From: an uncultured Formosa sp.
GTDB lineage: Bacteria > Bacteroidota > Bacteroidia > Flavobacteriales > Flavobacteriaceae
DNA length: 64,000 nt
Assembly: GCF_947500765.1 (NCBI RefSeq)
Contig: NZ_CANMTH010000002.1
Location: 124,001 to 188,000, forward strand
Direction of reading: 5' to 3'
Made by a program: the position numbers and the translations under genes. The notes beneath the pieces were generated by a model that worked only from the letters and a program-made list of their open reading frames with translations, did no database searches and was not told the origin of the DNA. Positions 20,213-29,343 of the stretch are shown here, in pieces; the stretch's first letter is position 1, and each line of letters starts with the position of its first letter.

Positions 20213-22264
20213 TTATTTGAAATCTTCGTCTGAAATACCTTCGTTAACTTTTATTTCTGTAACTGTAAAATCGAATTTTTGAGGTCCCATAGTTTGAGAT
20301 AATTTATAAGGAAATTTAATACCGTTTAAATCTTTATAATCTGAATAAAATAATGAAGAGCTTCCCATAGGAGTTGTTCTTTCTTCTTTTATTTTTAGTC
20401 CAGAATCTACGCTAAAGAATAAAGATAATTCCTCGTCTACTTTAATTTTATAGGCGTTTTCTCCATCTACGGCTTCAATTTTTTCTAAAGTAACACCGCT
20501 GTCTAAATAGCCAACTTCAGGAAAAGGAGCAGATTCTGCTATAGTTTTCTTAACCTCATCTTCTGTCATGTCTTTTTTCTGACCTTGCATAACGGCGTAT
20601 CCAGTTTTACCATTCATTGCTGTTTTCATTATAGATTGTCCCATGGCAGTAATTTCTTGGGCAAATTGATTTTTAGATGTTTTCTTCATTTCTAAAACCA
20701 TCATAACCCCTGGTTGTACTTCTGCTTCAGCTTGCATTAAAAGCGTGTTTACAGTACCTACTTTTTCTTTTCCACCAATAGCAGTGATATAGTTTTGAAT
20801 TACAGTTTCTGCAGTTACGCCTTCAGGAATAGCAATCTCGTAAACCGGTTTCTCTATAGGTGTTGCATATTTATCGTAATATTTAATTGGAAGTCCTGTT
20901 TTTTCAAGATTAGTTAAAATATCACTTCCTTTACCTACAACAATAACACGTGAATTTCCAGATTCAAAATATTTGTTCGCTGCTTTTTGAATGTCTTCTG
21001 CCGTTACAGCATTTATTTTTTGTAAATACGTTTCGTAGAAATCTTCTGGTAAGTTGTTTAATTTAATGTCTAAAGCATACCCTGCAACAGTTTCAGGTTT
21101 TTCTAAAGCCATAACAAAACTACCAATGTATTTTGCTTTAGCACTTTCTAAATCTTTAGGGTTTACAGGTTCTGTTTTAATTCTATTAATTTCATTTAAA
21201 ATTTGAACAACGGCACTATCTGTAACTGTGTTTCTTACTTGAGAGCTTGCTTCAAAACGGCCAGCGTTATAACGGCTATCGTTAAGTGAGGAATAAGCAC
21301 CATACGTGTAAGCATGTTCTTCACGAAGGTTTTTAAATAAATAACCTTCTCCACCACCACCTAAAATGTAGTTTGCAAGTTTAGCAGCAAAATAATCGGC
21401 ATTATTCATTTTAAAATCAACATTATTTGTTACAACAATGTTAGATTGTACTGCGTTTGGAGCGTCTATAAAGTCTATTTGTGTGCTGTTAACATTTGCT
21501 GTTAGAGCAGGAGTTGCTGTGGTTATTTTAGCAGCTTTTTTCCATTTACCAAAATCTTTAGTAATGGCTTTTTTTACTTTTTTATAGTCTACATCTCCAA
21601 CAACAACGAGGTATGCGTTGTTAGGAATAAAATAAGTGGTGTAAAAATCTTTAACGTCTTGAAGTGTTACATTGTTAACTGTTTCTTCAGTAGTGAATTC
21701 TCCGTAAGGATTGTCTTTTCCGTAAGATAATGCATCACCAACTCTAGAAGCAATAGCATCAACACTTTTTTCTTGAGATTTTAAACCTTCAATAAGTTGT
21801 TTTTTACTTTTTTGAAATTCCTCTTCAGTAAATAATGGATTGATTGCTGCATCTGCCATTAATTCTAAAATACGTTCAGTATATTTTGTTAAAGATGATG
21901 CGTAACCACTTTGAGATCCAAATCCTAAACGAGCTCCTAAGAAGTCTATTTCGTCATTAAATTCGTCTTTAGGAATAGATGTTGTTCCGTTACCTAACAT
22001 GTCAGAAAGTAAGCTTGAAACGCCTGCTTTGTTGCCTTCGGTAATAGGTGTGTTGTTTAATCTTAAAGAGTAAGTTACTTTAGGTAATTTATGGTTTTCT
22101 ACCACAAGTACTTTAATTCCGTTTTTTAGTTGGAATTCTTGTGGTGTTTTTAAAGTAATTTTTGGAGCAGGTCCTGGTTCGGGTTGTTTAGATCTGTCTA
22201 TTTGAGCATGAACGCCAACAGACATTAAAAACAATACTAATAATATTGATATTTTTGTTTTCAT
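20213..22264 (-). CDS. M16 family peptidase (inactive-type partner subunit)
   Basis: Pitrilysin-like fold; no HxxEH; long C-terminal lipoprotein-like extension. Confidence 0.88.
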   Translation of the reverse strand: MKTKISILLVLFLMSVGVHAQIDRSKQPEPGPAPKITLKTPQEFQLKNGIKVLVVENHKLPKVTYSLRLNNTPITEGNKAGVSSLLSDMLGNGTTSIPKDEFNDEIDFLGARLGFGSQSGYASSLTKYTERILELMADAAINPLFTEEEFQKSKKQLIEGLKSQEKSVDAIASRVGDALSYGKDNPYGEFTTEETVNNVTLQDVKDFYTTYFIPNNAYLVVVGDVDYKKVKKAITKDFGKWKKAAKITTATPALTANVNSTQIDFIDAPNAVQSNIVVTNNVDFKMNNADYFAAKLANYILGGGGEGYLFKNLREEHAYTYGAYSSLNDSRYNAGRFEASSQVRNTVTDSAVVQILNEINRIKTEPVNPKDLESAKAKYIGSFVMALEKPETVAGYALDIKLNNLPEDFYETYLQKINAVTAEDIQKAANKYFESGNSRVIVVGKGSDILTNLEKTGLPIKYYDKYATPIEKPVYEIAIPEGVTAETVIQNYITAIGGKEKVGTVNTLLMQAEAEVQPGVMMVLEMKKTSKNQFAQEITAMGQSIMKTAMNGKTGYAVMQGQKKDMTEDEVKKTIAESAPFPEVGYLDSGVTLEKIEAVDGENAYKIKVDEELSLFFSVDSGLKIKEERTTPMGSSSLFYSDYKDLNGIKFPYKLSQTMGPQKFDFTVTEIKVNEGISDEDFK

Positions 22265-22281
22265 TTTGTATACGTTTTTGG

Positions 22282-23601
22282 TTATTGCTTTTTCTCTTCC
22301 GGTAAGTATTCTAATAATAACCTTTGGTTAGTGTTTAAATACTTTTTAGCAACAGCTTGAATATCTTCTCTGGTAATAGATCTGTAAATATTAATTTCGT
22401 TATTAATTAAATTAACATCGTCGTAAAGTAGATAATAAGTTGCTAAAGAGCTTGCAATACCTTCGACACTAGAATTTGAGTTTACAAATTGGTTTTCAAA
22501 TTGATTAAGTAGTTTTTGGTAATCTCTTTCTGAAATTAAATCGGTTTGAATTTTTACAATTTCTTCATCGATTTCTTTCGTTAAATCTGTAAGTTTTATA
22601 TCTCCTAACGGAAGTCCGTAAATAATGTAAGCACTATAATCTTCCTGACTAATATTCATCGCTCCAACTTGTAAAGCCATCTTTTTTTCGTCTACAAGTT
22701 TTTTGTATAGTTTAGACGATTTTCCGCCACTTAAATATTGAGAAATCATATTTAAAACATAAGAGTCTTTGGCTTTGTAAGATGGTGTTCTGTAAGCTTC
22801 AATAATAGCAGGCACTTGAATGTTGCTGTCGTAAGCTTTAGCATCAATTTCTGTGGTAATAGGATTTTCTTTTGGTAAGTTTCTTACAATAGGAGTTCCT
22901 TTTGGAATTGGACCAAAGTAATCTTTAATCATTTTCTTAACTTCAGACTTATTTATATCACCAGCAACAACTAAGACAGCATTGTTTGGAATGTAATATT
23001 TTTTATTGAAGTCTTGAAACTCCTGAAGCGTTGCAGCATCTAAGTGTTCCATTTTACCAATAGTTGTCCATCGGTATGGGTGTTTTTTAAAAAGATTAAC
23101 TTTTACTTGTTCTAAAAACTTTCCGTAAGGTTGGTTATCTACACGCATACGTTTTTCTTCTTTTACCACCTCGTTTTGTGTGTCTACACCTATTTGGTTA
23201 ATAATAGGATGCATTAAACGTTCAGACTCTAACCATAAGCCTAGTTCTACTTTATTAGAAGGGAAAACTTCGTAATAATAGGTTCTGTCGTCTGTAGTGT
23301 TAGCATTGAATTTACCACCGTTTGCAGGGATAATTTTCATAAATTCTCCACGTTCAATATTTTCTGTACCTTCAAATAATAGGTGTTCAAAAAAGTGGGC
23401 AAATCCTGTTCTTTCTGGATTTTCATCTTTAGCTCCTACGTGGTACATTACCGAAGTCGTTACAACTGGAGCAGAATTGTCTTGGTGTAGGATAACATGC
23501 AGTCCGTTGTCCAAATCGTACTCTTCAAATTCAACTTTTTGAGCTGTAGCCAAATGACCTACAAGCAACAAAGAAGCTAAAGAAAATAAGCATTTTTTCA
23601 T
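22282..23601 (-). CDS. M16 family zinc peptidase (catalytic subunit)
   Basis: HFFEHLLFEGTENIERGEFMKII: HxxEH zinc motif. Confidence 0.93.
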   Translation of the reverse strand: MKKCLFSLASLLLVGHLATAQKVEFEEYDLDNGLHVILHQDNSAPVVTTSVMYHVGAKDENPERTGFAHFFEHLLFEGTENIERGEFMKIIPANGGKFNANTTDDRTYYYEVFPSNKVELGLWLESERLMHPIINQIGVDTQNEVVKEEKRMRVDNQPYGKFLEQVKVNLFKKHPYRWTTIGKMEHLDAATLQEFQDFNKKYYIPNNAVLVVAGDINKSEVKKMIKDYFGPIPKGTPIVRNLPKENPITTEIDAKAYDSNIQVPAIIEAYRTPSYKAKDSYVLNMISQYLSGGKSSKLYKKLVDEKKMALQVGAMNISQEDYSAYIIYGLPLGDIKLTDLTKEIDEEIVKIQTDLISERDYQKLLNQFENQFVNSNSSVEGIASSLATYYLLYDDVNLINNEINIYRSITREDIQAVAKKYLNTNQRLLLEYLPEEKKQ

Positions 23602-23906
23602 TGTGAGTTTGTGTTAAGTTGATTTTTGATTTATTGATATGTCTAATAGCATATGTAATAGTTACATACTTAAGCGAAAATAAGGAATGATTACTTTTTA
23701 GAAGTGTAATCTGTTAAAAAAATATATATTTTTATGAATTGGTAAATATGAAGGATACATTTATTAATTCTGTAAAGAATAACTATTTTAAGTAGCTAAT
23801 TGTTTGTAATAAAAGATAACAAAATATTGATATTAAGAAACTTGTCTTGTTTTTAATGCAAAATTTTTAAAAAGAGCATATTTTTTGTTTCTATTTATAG
23901 AAAACA

Positions 23907-23937
23907 TTTGTTGTTTAATTAATTAGGAGTATATTTG
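23907..23937 (+). promoter_or_regulatory. Bacteroidota-type promoter of rplU-rpmA
   Basis: TTTG-N19-TATATTTG upstream of rplU. Confidence 0.65.
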
Positions 23938-23978
23938 CACTCATTTTTGAATAAAATTAATAAATAAAACGTTACGCT

Positions 23979-24599
23979 ATGTACGCAATTGTAGAGATAG
24001 CAGGGCAACAATTTAAAGTTGTAAAAGACCAAAAAGTGTTTGTTCACCGTTTAGCTTCTGAAGAAGGAGATGCAGTATCATTTGATAATGTACTTCTTAT
24101 AGGAGACGGTGACAATATTACTTTAGGCGCCCCGGCTATAGATGGAGCACAAGTAAGTGCAAAAATCTTAAAACACCTTCAAGGTGATAAAGTTATTGTT
24201 TTCAAGAAAAAGAGACGTAAAGGTTACCGTGTTAAAAATGGTCACCGTCAAGCTCTTACTGAAATCGTAATTGAAAGCATTGCTGCTTCTGGAGCTAAAA
24301 AAGCTGCACCAGCAACAAAAGCTAAAAAAGCAACTGCTACTAAAGCAGATGATTTAAAGAAAATCGAAGGTGCTGGACCTAAGGCTGCTGAAGCTTTAGT
24401 AAATGCAGGAATCGATACTTTCGCTAAAGTAGCAAATACACCAGCTGAGAAATTAAGCGAAGTATTAACTGCTGCTAGTTCAAGATTATCTCACATCGTT
24501 ACAGAAACTTGGCCTAAACAAGCTCAGTTAGCTGCAGATGGTAAATGGGATGAGTTAAAAGTATTACAAGACAAATTAGACGGTGGAATTGAAAAGTAA
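23979..24599 (+). CDS. rplU: 50S ribosomal protein L21 with C-terminal helix-hairpin-helix-like extension
   Basis: MYAIVEIAGQQFKVVKDQKVFV...FKKKRRKGYRVKNGHRQ, then linker and DDLKKIEGAGPKAAEALVNAGIDTFAKVANTPAEKL. Confidence 0.95.
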   Translation: MYAIVEIAGQQFKVVKDQKVFVHRLASEEGDAVSFDNVLLIGDGDNITLGAPAIDGAQVSAKILKHLQGDKVIVFKKKRRKGYRVKNGHRQALTEIVIESIAASGAKKAAPATKAKKATATKADDLKKIEGAGPKAAEALVNAGIDTFAKVANTPAEKLSEVLTAASSRLSHIVTETWPKQAQLAADGKWDELKVLQDKLDGGIEK

Positions 24600-24641
24600 T
24601 TTTCAAATTCATTATTATTAACAATATAAAACCTTAAGACA

Positions 24642-24902
24642 ATGGCTCACAAAAAAGGGGTAGGTAGTTCTAAGAACGGTAGAGAATCAGAATCAAAACG
24701 CTTAGGTGTTAAGATTTTTGGAGGTCAAGCCGCAATCGCAGGAAATATCATCATAAGACAAAGAGGAAATACACATCACCCAGGTGAAAATGTGTATGGA
24801 GGTAAAGATCATACATTACATGCTAAAGTAGATGGTGTTGTGAAATTTACAAAGAAGAAAGACAACAAGTCTTACGTTTCTATAGTTCCTTTCGAGGTTT
24901 AA
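24642..24902 (+). CDS. rpmA: 50S ribosomal protein L27
   Basis: [29 protein letters not shown]. Confidence 0.98.
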   Translation: MAHKKGVGSSKNGRESESKRLGVKIFGGQAAIAGNIIIRQRGNTHHPGENVYGGKDHTLHAKVDGVVKFTKKKDNKSYVSIVPFEV

Positions 24903-24925
24903 GAAATAATTTTCTTTACAATATT

Positions 24926-24955
24926 AAAGTCCTTGCAATTATTTGCAAGGACTTT
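24926..24955 (+). terminator. Intrinsic terminator after rpmA
   Basis: AAAGTCCTTGCAA-ttat-TTGCAAGGACTTT then TT. Confidence 0.88.
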
Positions 24956-25014
24956 TTGTGTTTCGGTTTATTTATATTTTTTTAAATTAAATCAACTTCA
25001 GTATAACCCATAAA

Positions 25015-25047
25015 AAAAATCCCAAACGAAATACGCTTGGGATTTTT
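25015..25047. terminator. Intrinsic terminator after ahcY
   Basis: AAAAATCCCAA...TTGGGATTTTT. Confidence 0.82.
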
Positions 25048-25094
25048 AATATTTATAAAATAGTTGCTAATTTAATAGTGCAACTTGCTTCTAT

Positions 25095-26411
25095 TTAGTA
25101 TCTGTAATACTCAGGTTTAAACGGTCCTTCAACAGTTACTCCAATGTATTCTGCTTGGTCTGCTTTTAACTCTGTAAGTTCAACACCAATTTTAGCTAAG
25201 TGTAATTTTGCTACTTTTTCATCTAAATGTTTTGGTAACATATATACTTCGTTTTTGTAAGCGTCTCTGTTAGTCCACAATTCGATTTGTGCTAAGGTCT
25301 GGTTTGTAAATGAGTTACTCATTACAAAACTAGGGTGACCAGTTGCACAACCTAAGTTTACTAAACGACCTTCGGCTAATAAAATAATATCTTTTCCGTC
25401 TATTGTATATTTATCAACTTGAGGTTTGATTGTGTTTTTAGTATCTCCGTAATTATCGTTTAACCAACCTACTTGTATTTCATTATCGAAATGGCCAATA
25501 TTACAAACTATTGTTTTGTCTTTCATAGCTTTAAAATGTTCGCCACGAACAATATCTTTGTTTCCAGTAGTGGTAATTACAATGTCTGCATTAGAGACTA
25601 CAGTTTCTAATTTTTTTACTTCAAAACCATCCATTGAGGCTTGTAAAGCACAAATAGGATCTATTTCTGTAACAGTAACTATACTTCCTGCACCTTTAAA
25701 AGATGCCGCTGTACCTTTACCAACATCTCCATAACCACAAACTACAACGCGTTTTCCTGCTAGCATAACATCTGTAGCACGACGAATAGCATCTACAGCA
25801 CTTTCTCTACATCCGTATTTGTTGTCGAATTTAGATTTTGTAACAGAATCGTTTACGTTAATTGCTGGCATTGGTAATGTCCCATTTTTCATACGTTCGT
25901 ATAAACGGTGAACTCCAGTTGTTGTTTCTTCAGATAAACCATTAATACCATCAACTAATTCTGGGTATTTGTCTAAAACCATGTTGGTTAAATCTCCACC
26001 ATCATCTAGAATCATGTTTAAAGGCTTTCTGTCTTCACCAAAAAATAAGGTTTGTTCTATACACCAGTCAAATTCTTCTTCATTTAATCCTTTCCAAGCA
26101 TAAACAGCTGTGCCGCCTTCAGCAATTGCAGCAGCAGCTTGATCTTGAGTAGAGAAAATATTACAAGAACTCCAAGTTACTTCTGCTCCTAAAGCTTTTA
26201 AAGTTTCTATTAAAACGGCAGTTTGAATGGTCATATGTAAACATCCTGCAATTCTTGCACCTTTTAAAGGTTGGCTTTCTTTGTACTCTTCACGAAGGCT
26301 CATTAAACCTGGCATTTCAGCTTCGGCTAACTCTATTTCTTTTCTTCCCCAAGCCGCAAGCGACATGTCTTTTACTTTATATGGTACGTAAGGAATCGTT
26401 TTTGTATTCAT
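25095..26411 (-). CDS. ahcY: Adenosylhomocysteinase
   Basis: [40 protein letters not shown]...[15 protein letters not shown]...PFKPEYYRY. Confidence 0.97.
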   Translation of the reverse strand: MNTKTIPYVPYKVKDMSLAAWGRKEIELAEAEMPGLMSLREEYKESQPLKGARIAGCLHMTIQTAVLIETLKALGAEVTWSSCNIFSTQDQAAAAIAEGGTAVYAWKGLNEEEFDWCIEQTLFFGEDRKPLNMILDDGGDLTNMVLDKYPELVDGINGLSEETTTGVHRLYERMKNGTLPMPAINVNDSVTKSKFDNKYGCRESAVDAIRRATDVMLAGKRVVVCGYGDVGKGTAASFKGAGSIVTVTEIDPICALQASMDGFEVKKLETVVSNADIVITTTGNKDIVRGEHFKAMKDKTIVCNIGHFDNEIQVGWLNDNYGDTKNTIKPQVDKYTIDGKDIILLAEGRLVNLGCATGHPSFVMSNSFTNQTLAQIELWTNRDAYKNEVYMLPKHLDEKVAKLHLAKIGVELTELKADQAEYIGVTVEGPFKPEYYRY

Positions 26412-26473
26412 AATTGTATATTTGTCTCTAAATTTAAGAGCGCAAAGTTACATAATAAGTACGAGAAATATAA

Positions 26474-27100
26474 ATGCCAGTATATAAAACACTACATCCT
26501 AATTCACAAACTACTGTTAAGATATGGAAGATCACGGAATCTTATGATGAATTGTTTCAAGGAGTTAAGATGAAACCCGATAGTTTATTGCGTGTATTTG
26601 GTATGAAAAGTGAACTTCATAGGCGTGGGTTTTTAAGTGTAAGACATCTTTTAGCTGCTTTTGGATATACAGATTTCGATTTGTATTACGACGAAAATGG
26701 TAAACCACACTTAAAAGATGGTAAATATATTTCGATAACGCATTCGTTTAATTTTTCTGGAGTTATTATTAGTGATAGTAAAACAGGAATAGATATTGAG
26801 AAAAATCGAGAAAAAGTAAAATTAATAGCCCATAAATTTTCAAATTATGAATTTTGCTACTTAAATGAAGATGAAATTGATTATGTTAAAAAACTTACCG
26901 TTATTTGGGGAGCAAAGGAAGCATTATATAAATTGTATGCGACACCAGGATTAAGTTTTCATAATCATATTTTGGTGATACCTTTTGATTTAAATGAAGG
27001 CAAAACAATTGCTTGGATAGATTATAAAGAAAACAAGAGGCGCTTCGACATCTATTTTTTAGAGATAGAAGATTTTACTTGTGTATACACCGTGACATAA
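26474..27100 (+). CDS. 4'-phosphopantetheinyl transferase superfamily protein
   Basis: ISITHSFNFSGVIISDSKTGIDIEKNREK...WGAKEALYKLY. Confidence 0.9.
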   Translation: MPVYKTLHPNSQTTVKIWKITESYDELFQGVKMKPDSLLRVFGMKSELHRRGFLSVRHLLAAFGYTDFDLYYDENGKPHLKDGKYISITHSFNFSGVIISDSKTGIDIEKNREKVKLIAHKFSNYEFCYLNEDEIDYVKKLTVIWGAKEALYKLYATPGLSFHNHILVIPFDLNEGKTIAWIDYKENKRRFDIYFLEIEDFTCVYTVT

Positions 27101-27103
27101 ATA

Positions 27104-27829
27104 ATGAACGTATTAAATCATATTTTAAATAACATTTTTAATAACAGGAAACAGTTAGCAGTACTAGTTGATCCCGAAAAAATTAGATTGAGTGATGTTG
27201 AGAAATTTGTTAAAAAAATTAATCAATCTGTTGCCAATTATATTTTTGTTGGTGGGAGTACGGTTCCCATAGACCTTACAGAGCCTTTAGTTTTAGAAAT
27301 TAAAAGACATACAAAACTTCCTGTTGTATTATTTCCTGGAGATGTAGCACAAATTACAGATAAAGCCGATTCTTTATTATTCTTATCATTATTGTCTGGT
27401 AGAAATCCAGCGTATTTAATAGGTAAACACGTAGAAGCTATTCCTAGATTAAAAGAAACTAGTTTAGAGATTATTCCAACCGGATATCTTTTAATCGAAA
27501 ATGGAGTCACTACAATGGTTCAAAAAGTGACTGAAACAGAACCTATGTCGTGTAAGCATGTCGAAAATATTGTTAATACTGCTTTAGCTGGAGAATTGTT
27601 GGGCATGCGACTTATGTATTTAGAAGCGGGTAGTGGAGCTAAAAGCCCAGTCTCTCCTGAAATAATAAAAGCCGTAAGTAACGATTTAAGTATTCCTTTA
27701 ATTGTTGGAGGTGGTATTAAAACTAAAGCACAAATGGAGCTCGCTTTTGATGCTGGCGCTAATCTTGTTGTTATTGGTACTGCTTTAGAAAAAAATGAAG
27801 ACCTATTCAACGATCTAAAACGTTGGTAA
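27104..27829 (+). CDS. Geranylgeranylglyceryl/heptaprenylglyceryl phosphate synthase family
   Basis: VDPEKIRLSDVEKFVKKIN...FVGGSTVP...PVVLFPGD...YLEAGSGA...PLIVGGGIKTKAQ. Confidence 0.92.
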   Translation: MNVLNHILNNIFNNRKQLAVLVDPEKIRLSDVEKFVKKINQSVANYIFVGGSTVPIDLTEPLVLEIKRHTKLPVVLFPGDVAQITDKADSLLFLSLLSGRNPAYLIGKHVEAIPRLKETSLEIIPTGYLLIENGVTTMVQKVTETEPMSCKHVENIVNTALAGELLGMRLMYLEAGSGAKSPVSPEIIKAVSNDLSIPLIVGGGIKTKAQMELAFDAGANLVVIGTALEKNEDLFNDLKRW

Positions 27830-27939
27830 GCATTTAAATAATTATAGGAATTAATTCATATAAACTAAAATCCTTAGTATTTTTGGTTATTGTTAAATGA
27901 CATCTTTGTTCATTATAAATTAATCAAAATTAAAATATC

Positions 27940-28200
27940 ATGAAAATATCAGTAGAATTAACTTTAATGCCTTTAAATGCAGATTATGAGCCACCAATAC
28001 AAGAGTTTATAAAGGATTTAAGAGCATCAGAATTTACGGTTTTAGAAAACCCTTTAAGTACTCAAGTGTATGGAGATTTTGATAAAGTTATGCCTTTTCT
28101 AACAGACGCTTTAAGAACATCTTTTGAAAAACAAGAGGGTGTTATTGCAAATATGAAAATTGTGAAGAGCGATAGAAGCGACTATGTCCCAAATTTTTAA
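27940..28200 (+). CDS. Thiamine-binding (YkoF/MTH1187-like) protein
   Basis: MKISVELTLMPLNADYEPPIQEFIKDLRASEFTVLENPLSTQVYGDFDKVM. Confidence 0.75.
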   Translation: MKISVELTLMPLNADYEPPIQEFIKDLRASEFTVLENPLSTQVYGDFDKVMPFLTDALRTSFEKQEGVIANMKIVKSDRSDYVPNF

Positions 28201-28816
28201 TTTCCTCTTTGGCCAATATGAAGGCTATCAAACCATAAATATAGTATTAGAAATTGTTGCCGTTATTTTTGGTTTTTTATCGGTGTGGTATTCTAAAAAG
28301 AATAACATATTGGTGTTTCCAACAGGTATGGTTAGTACGCTTATTTTTGTGTACCTGTTATTGCATTGGGGACTCTTAGGAGACATGATGATAAATGCTT
28401 ACTATTTTATAATGAGTGTTTATGGTTGGTACGTTTGGACACGGCAAACAGGAGAAAACCAATTAACTCCTATTTCTACAATGACAGCTAAAGAACAAAA
28501 AATAGGAGTAGCAATATTTTTTGCTACAATAGTATTTGTGTATGTGGTTTATACTGTTTTTGATAAGTTAAATAGTTGGACGGCTTGGGTAGATATGCTC
28601 ACTACAGCTTTATTTTTTGTAGGAATGTGGCTTATGGCAAAACGAAAATTAGAGAATTGGATTTTTTGGATTATAGCCGATGTTATTTCTATTCCGCTCT
28701 ATTTTTATAAAGGATTTACATTTACAAGCCTACAATATTTAGGATTTACATTTATAGCAATTTCAGGATATTACGCATGGAAGAATACCTTAGGCAAAGA
28801 CCTTCAAACAGTTTAA
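28184..28816 (+). CDS. PnuC/PnuT family vitamin transporter
   Basis: NIVLEIVAVIFGFLSVWYSKKNNILVFPTGMVSTLIFVYLL... WGLLGDMMINAYYFIMSVYGWYVW; SWTAWVDMLTTALFFVGMWLMAKRKLENWIFWIIADVISIPLYFYKGF. Confidence 0.9.
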   Translation: MSQIFNFLFGQYEGYQTINIVLEIVAVIFGFLSVWYSKKNNILVFPTGMVSTLIFVYLLLHWGLLGDMMINAYYFIMSVYGWYVWTRQTGENQLTPISTMTAKEQKIGVAIFFATIVFVYVVYTVFDKLNSWTAWVDMLTTALFFVGMWLMAKRKLENWIFWIIADVISIPLYFYKGFTFTSLQYLGFTFIAISGYYAWKNTLGKDLQTV

Positions 28817-29343
28817 AAATAGTTTTGTTTGGACCAGAATCGACAGGGAAAACCGTGTTGGCAAAACAATTAGCAACGCATTATAATACTGTTTTTGTAC
28901 CAGAATATTCAAGAACATATGCTCTCGAAAAATTAAAAAATAACGAAATGCTAACCGCCGCAGATGTTATGCCTATTGCAAAAGGGCAAATTTTTTTAGA
29001 GAATGAGTTAACCCAAGTTGTTGAAAAGCTATTAATTTGCGATACCAATTTATTAGAGACAAAGGTTTATGCAGAACTCTATTACAAAGGGTTTTATAAT
29101 GAAGTTTTAACAGCTTCGGCAATTAAAAATCATTATAATTTATACTTTTTAACGTATATTGACATGCCTTGGGTAGCAGATGATGTGAGAGATAAACCTA
29201 ACGAAAGAGAAACTATGTTTAATGCTTTTGAAAAAGCGTTAATCGATTACAATAAACCCTATGTTTTATTGAAAGGAACGTATAAAGAGCGTTTCGATTT
29301 AGCCGTAAAACATATAGACAATTTAATATTAAAGCAAACATGA
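28777..29343 (+). CDS. AAA ATPase/NadR-kinase-like protein
   Basis: Walker A GPESTGKTVLAKQLA, PEYSRTYALEKL; overlaps upstream transporter gene. Confidence 0.85.
   Translation: MEEYLRQRPSNSLKIVLFGPESTGKTVLAKQLATHYNTVFVPEYSRTYALEKLKNNEMLTAADVMPIAKGQIFLENELTQVVEKLLICDTNLLETKVYAELYYKGFYNEVLTASAIKNHYNLYFLTYIDMPWVADDVRDKPNERETMFNAFEKALIDYNKPYVLLKGTYKERFDLAVKHIDNLILKQT

Noticed and set aside
28777-28816. 40-nt overlap between PnuT-like and kinase genes as possible programmed frameshift
   Set aside because: Both ORFs are full-length with their own ATG starts; ordinary translational coupling is a simpler explanation.
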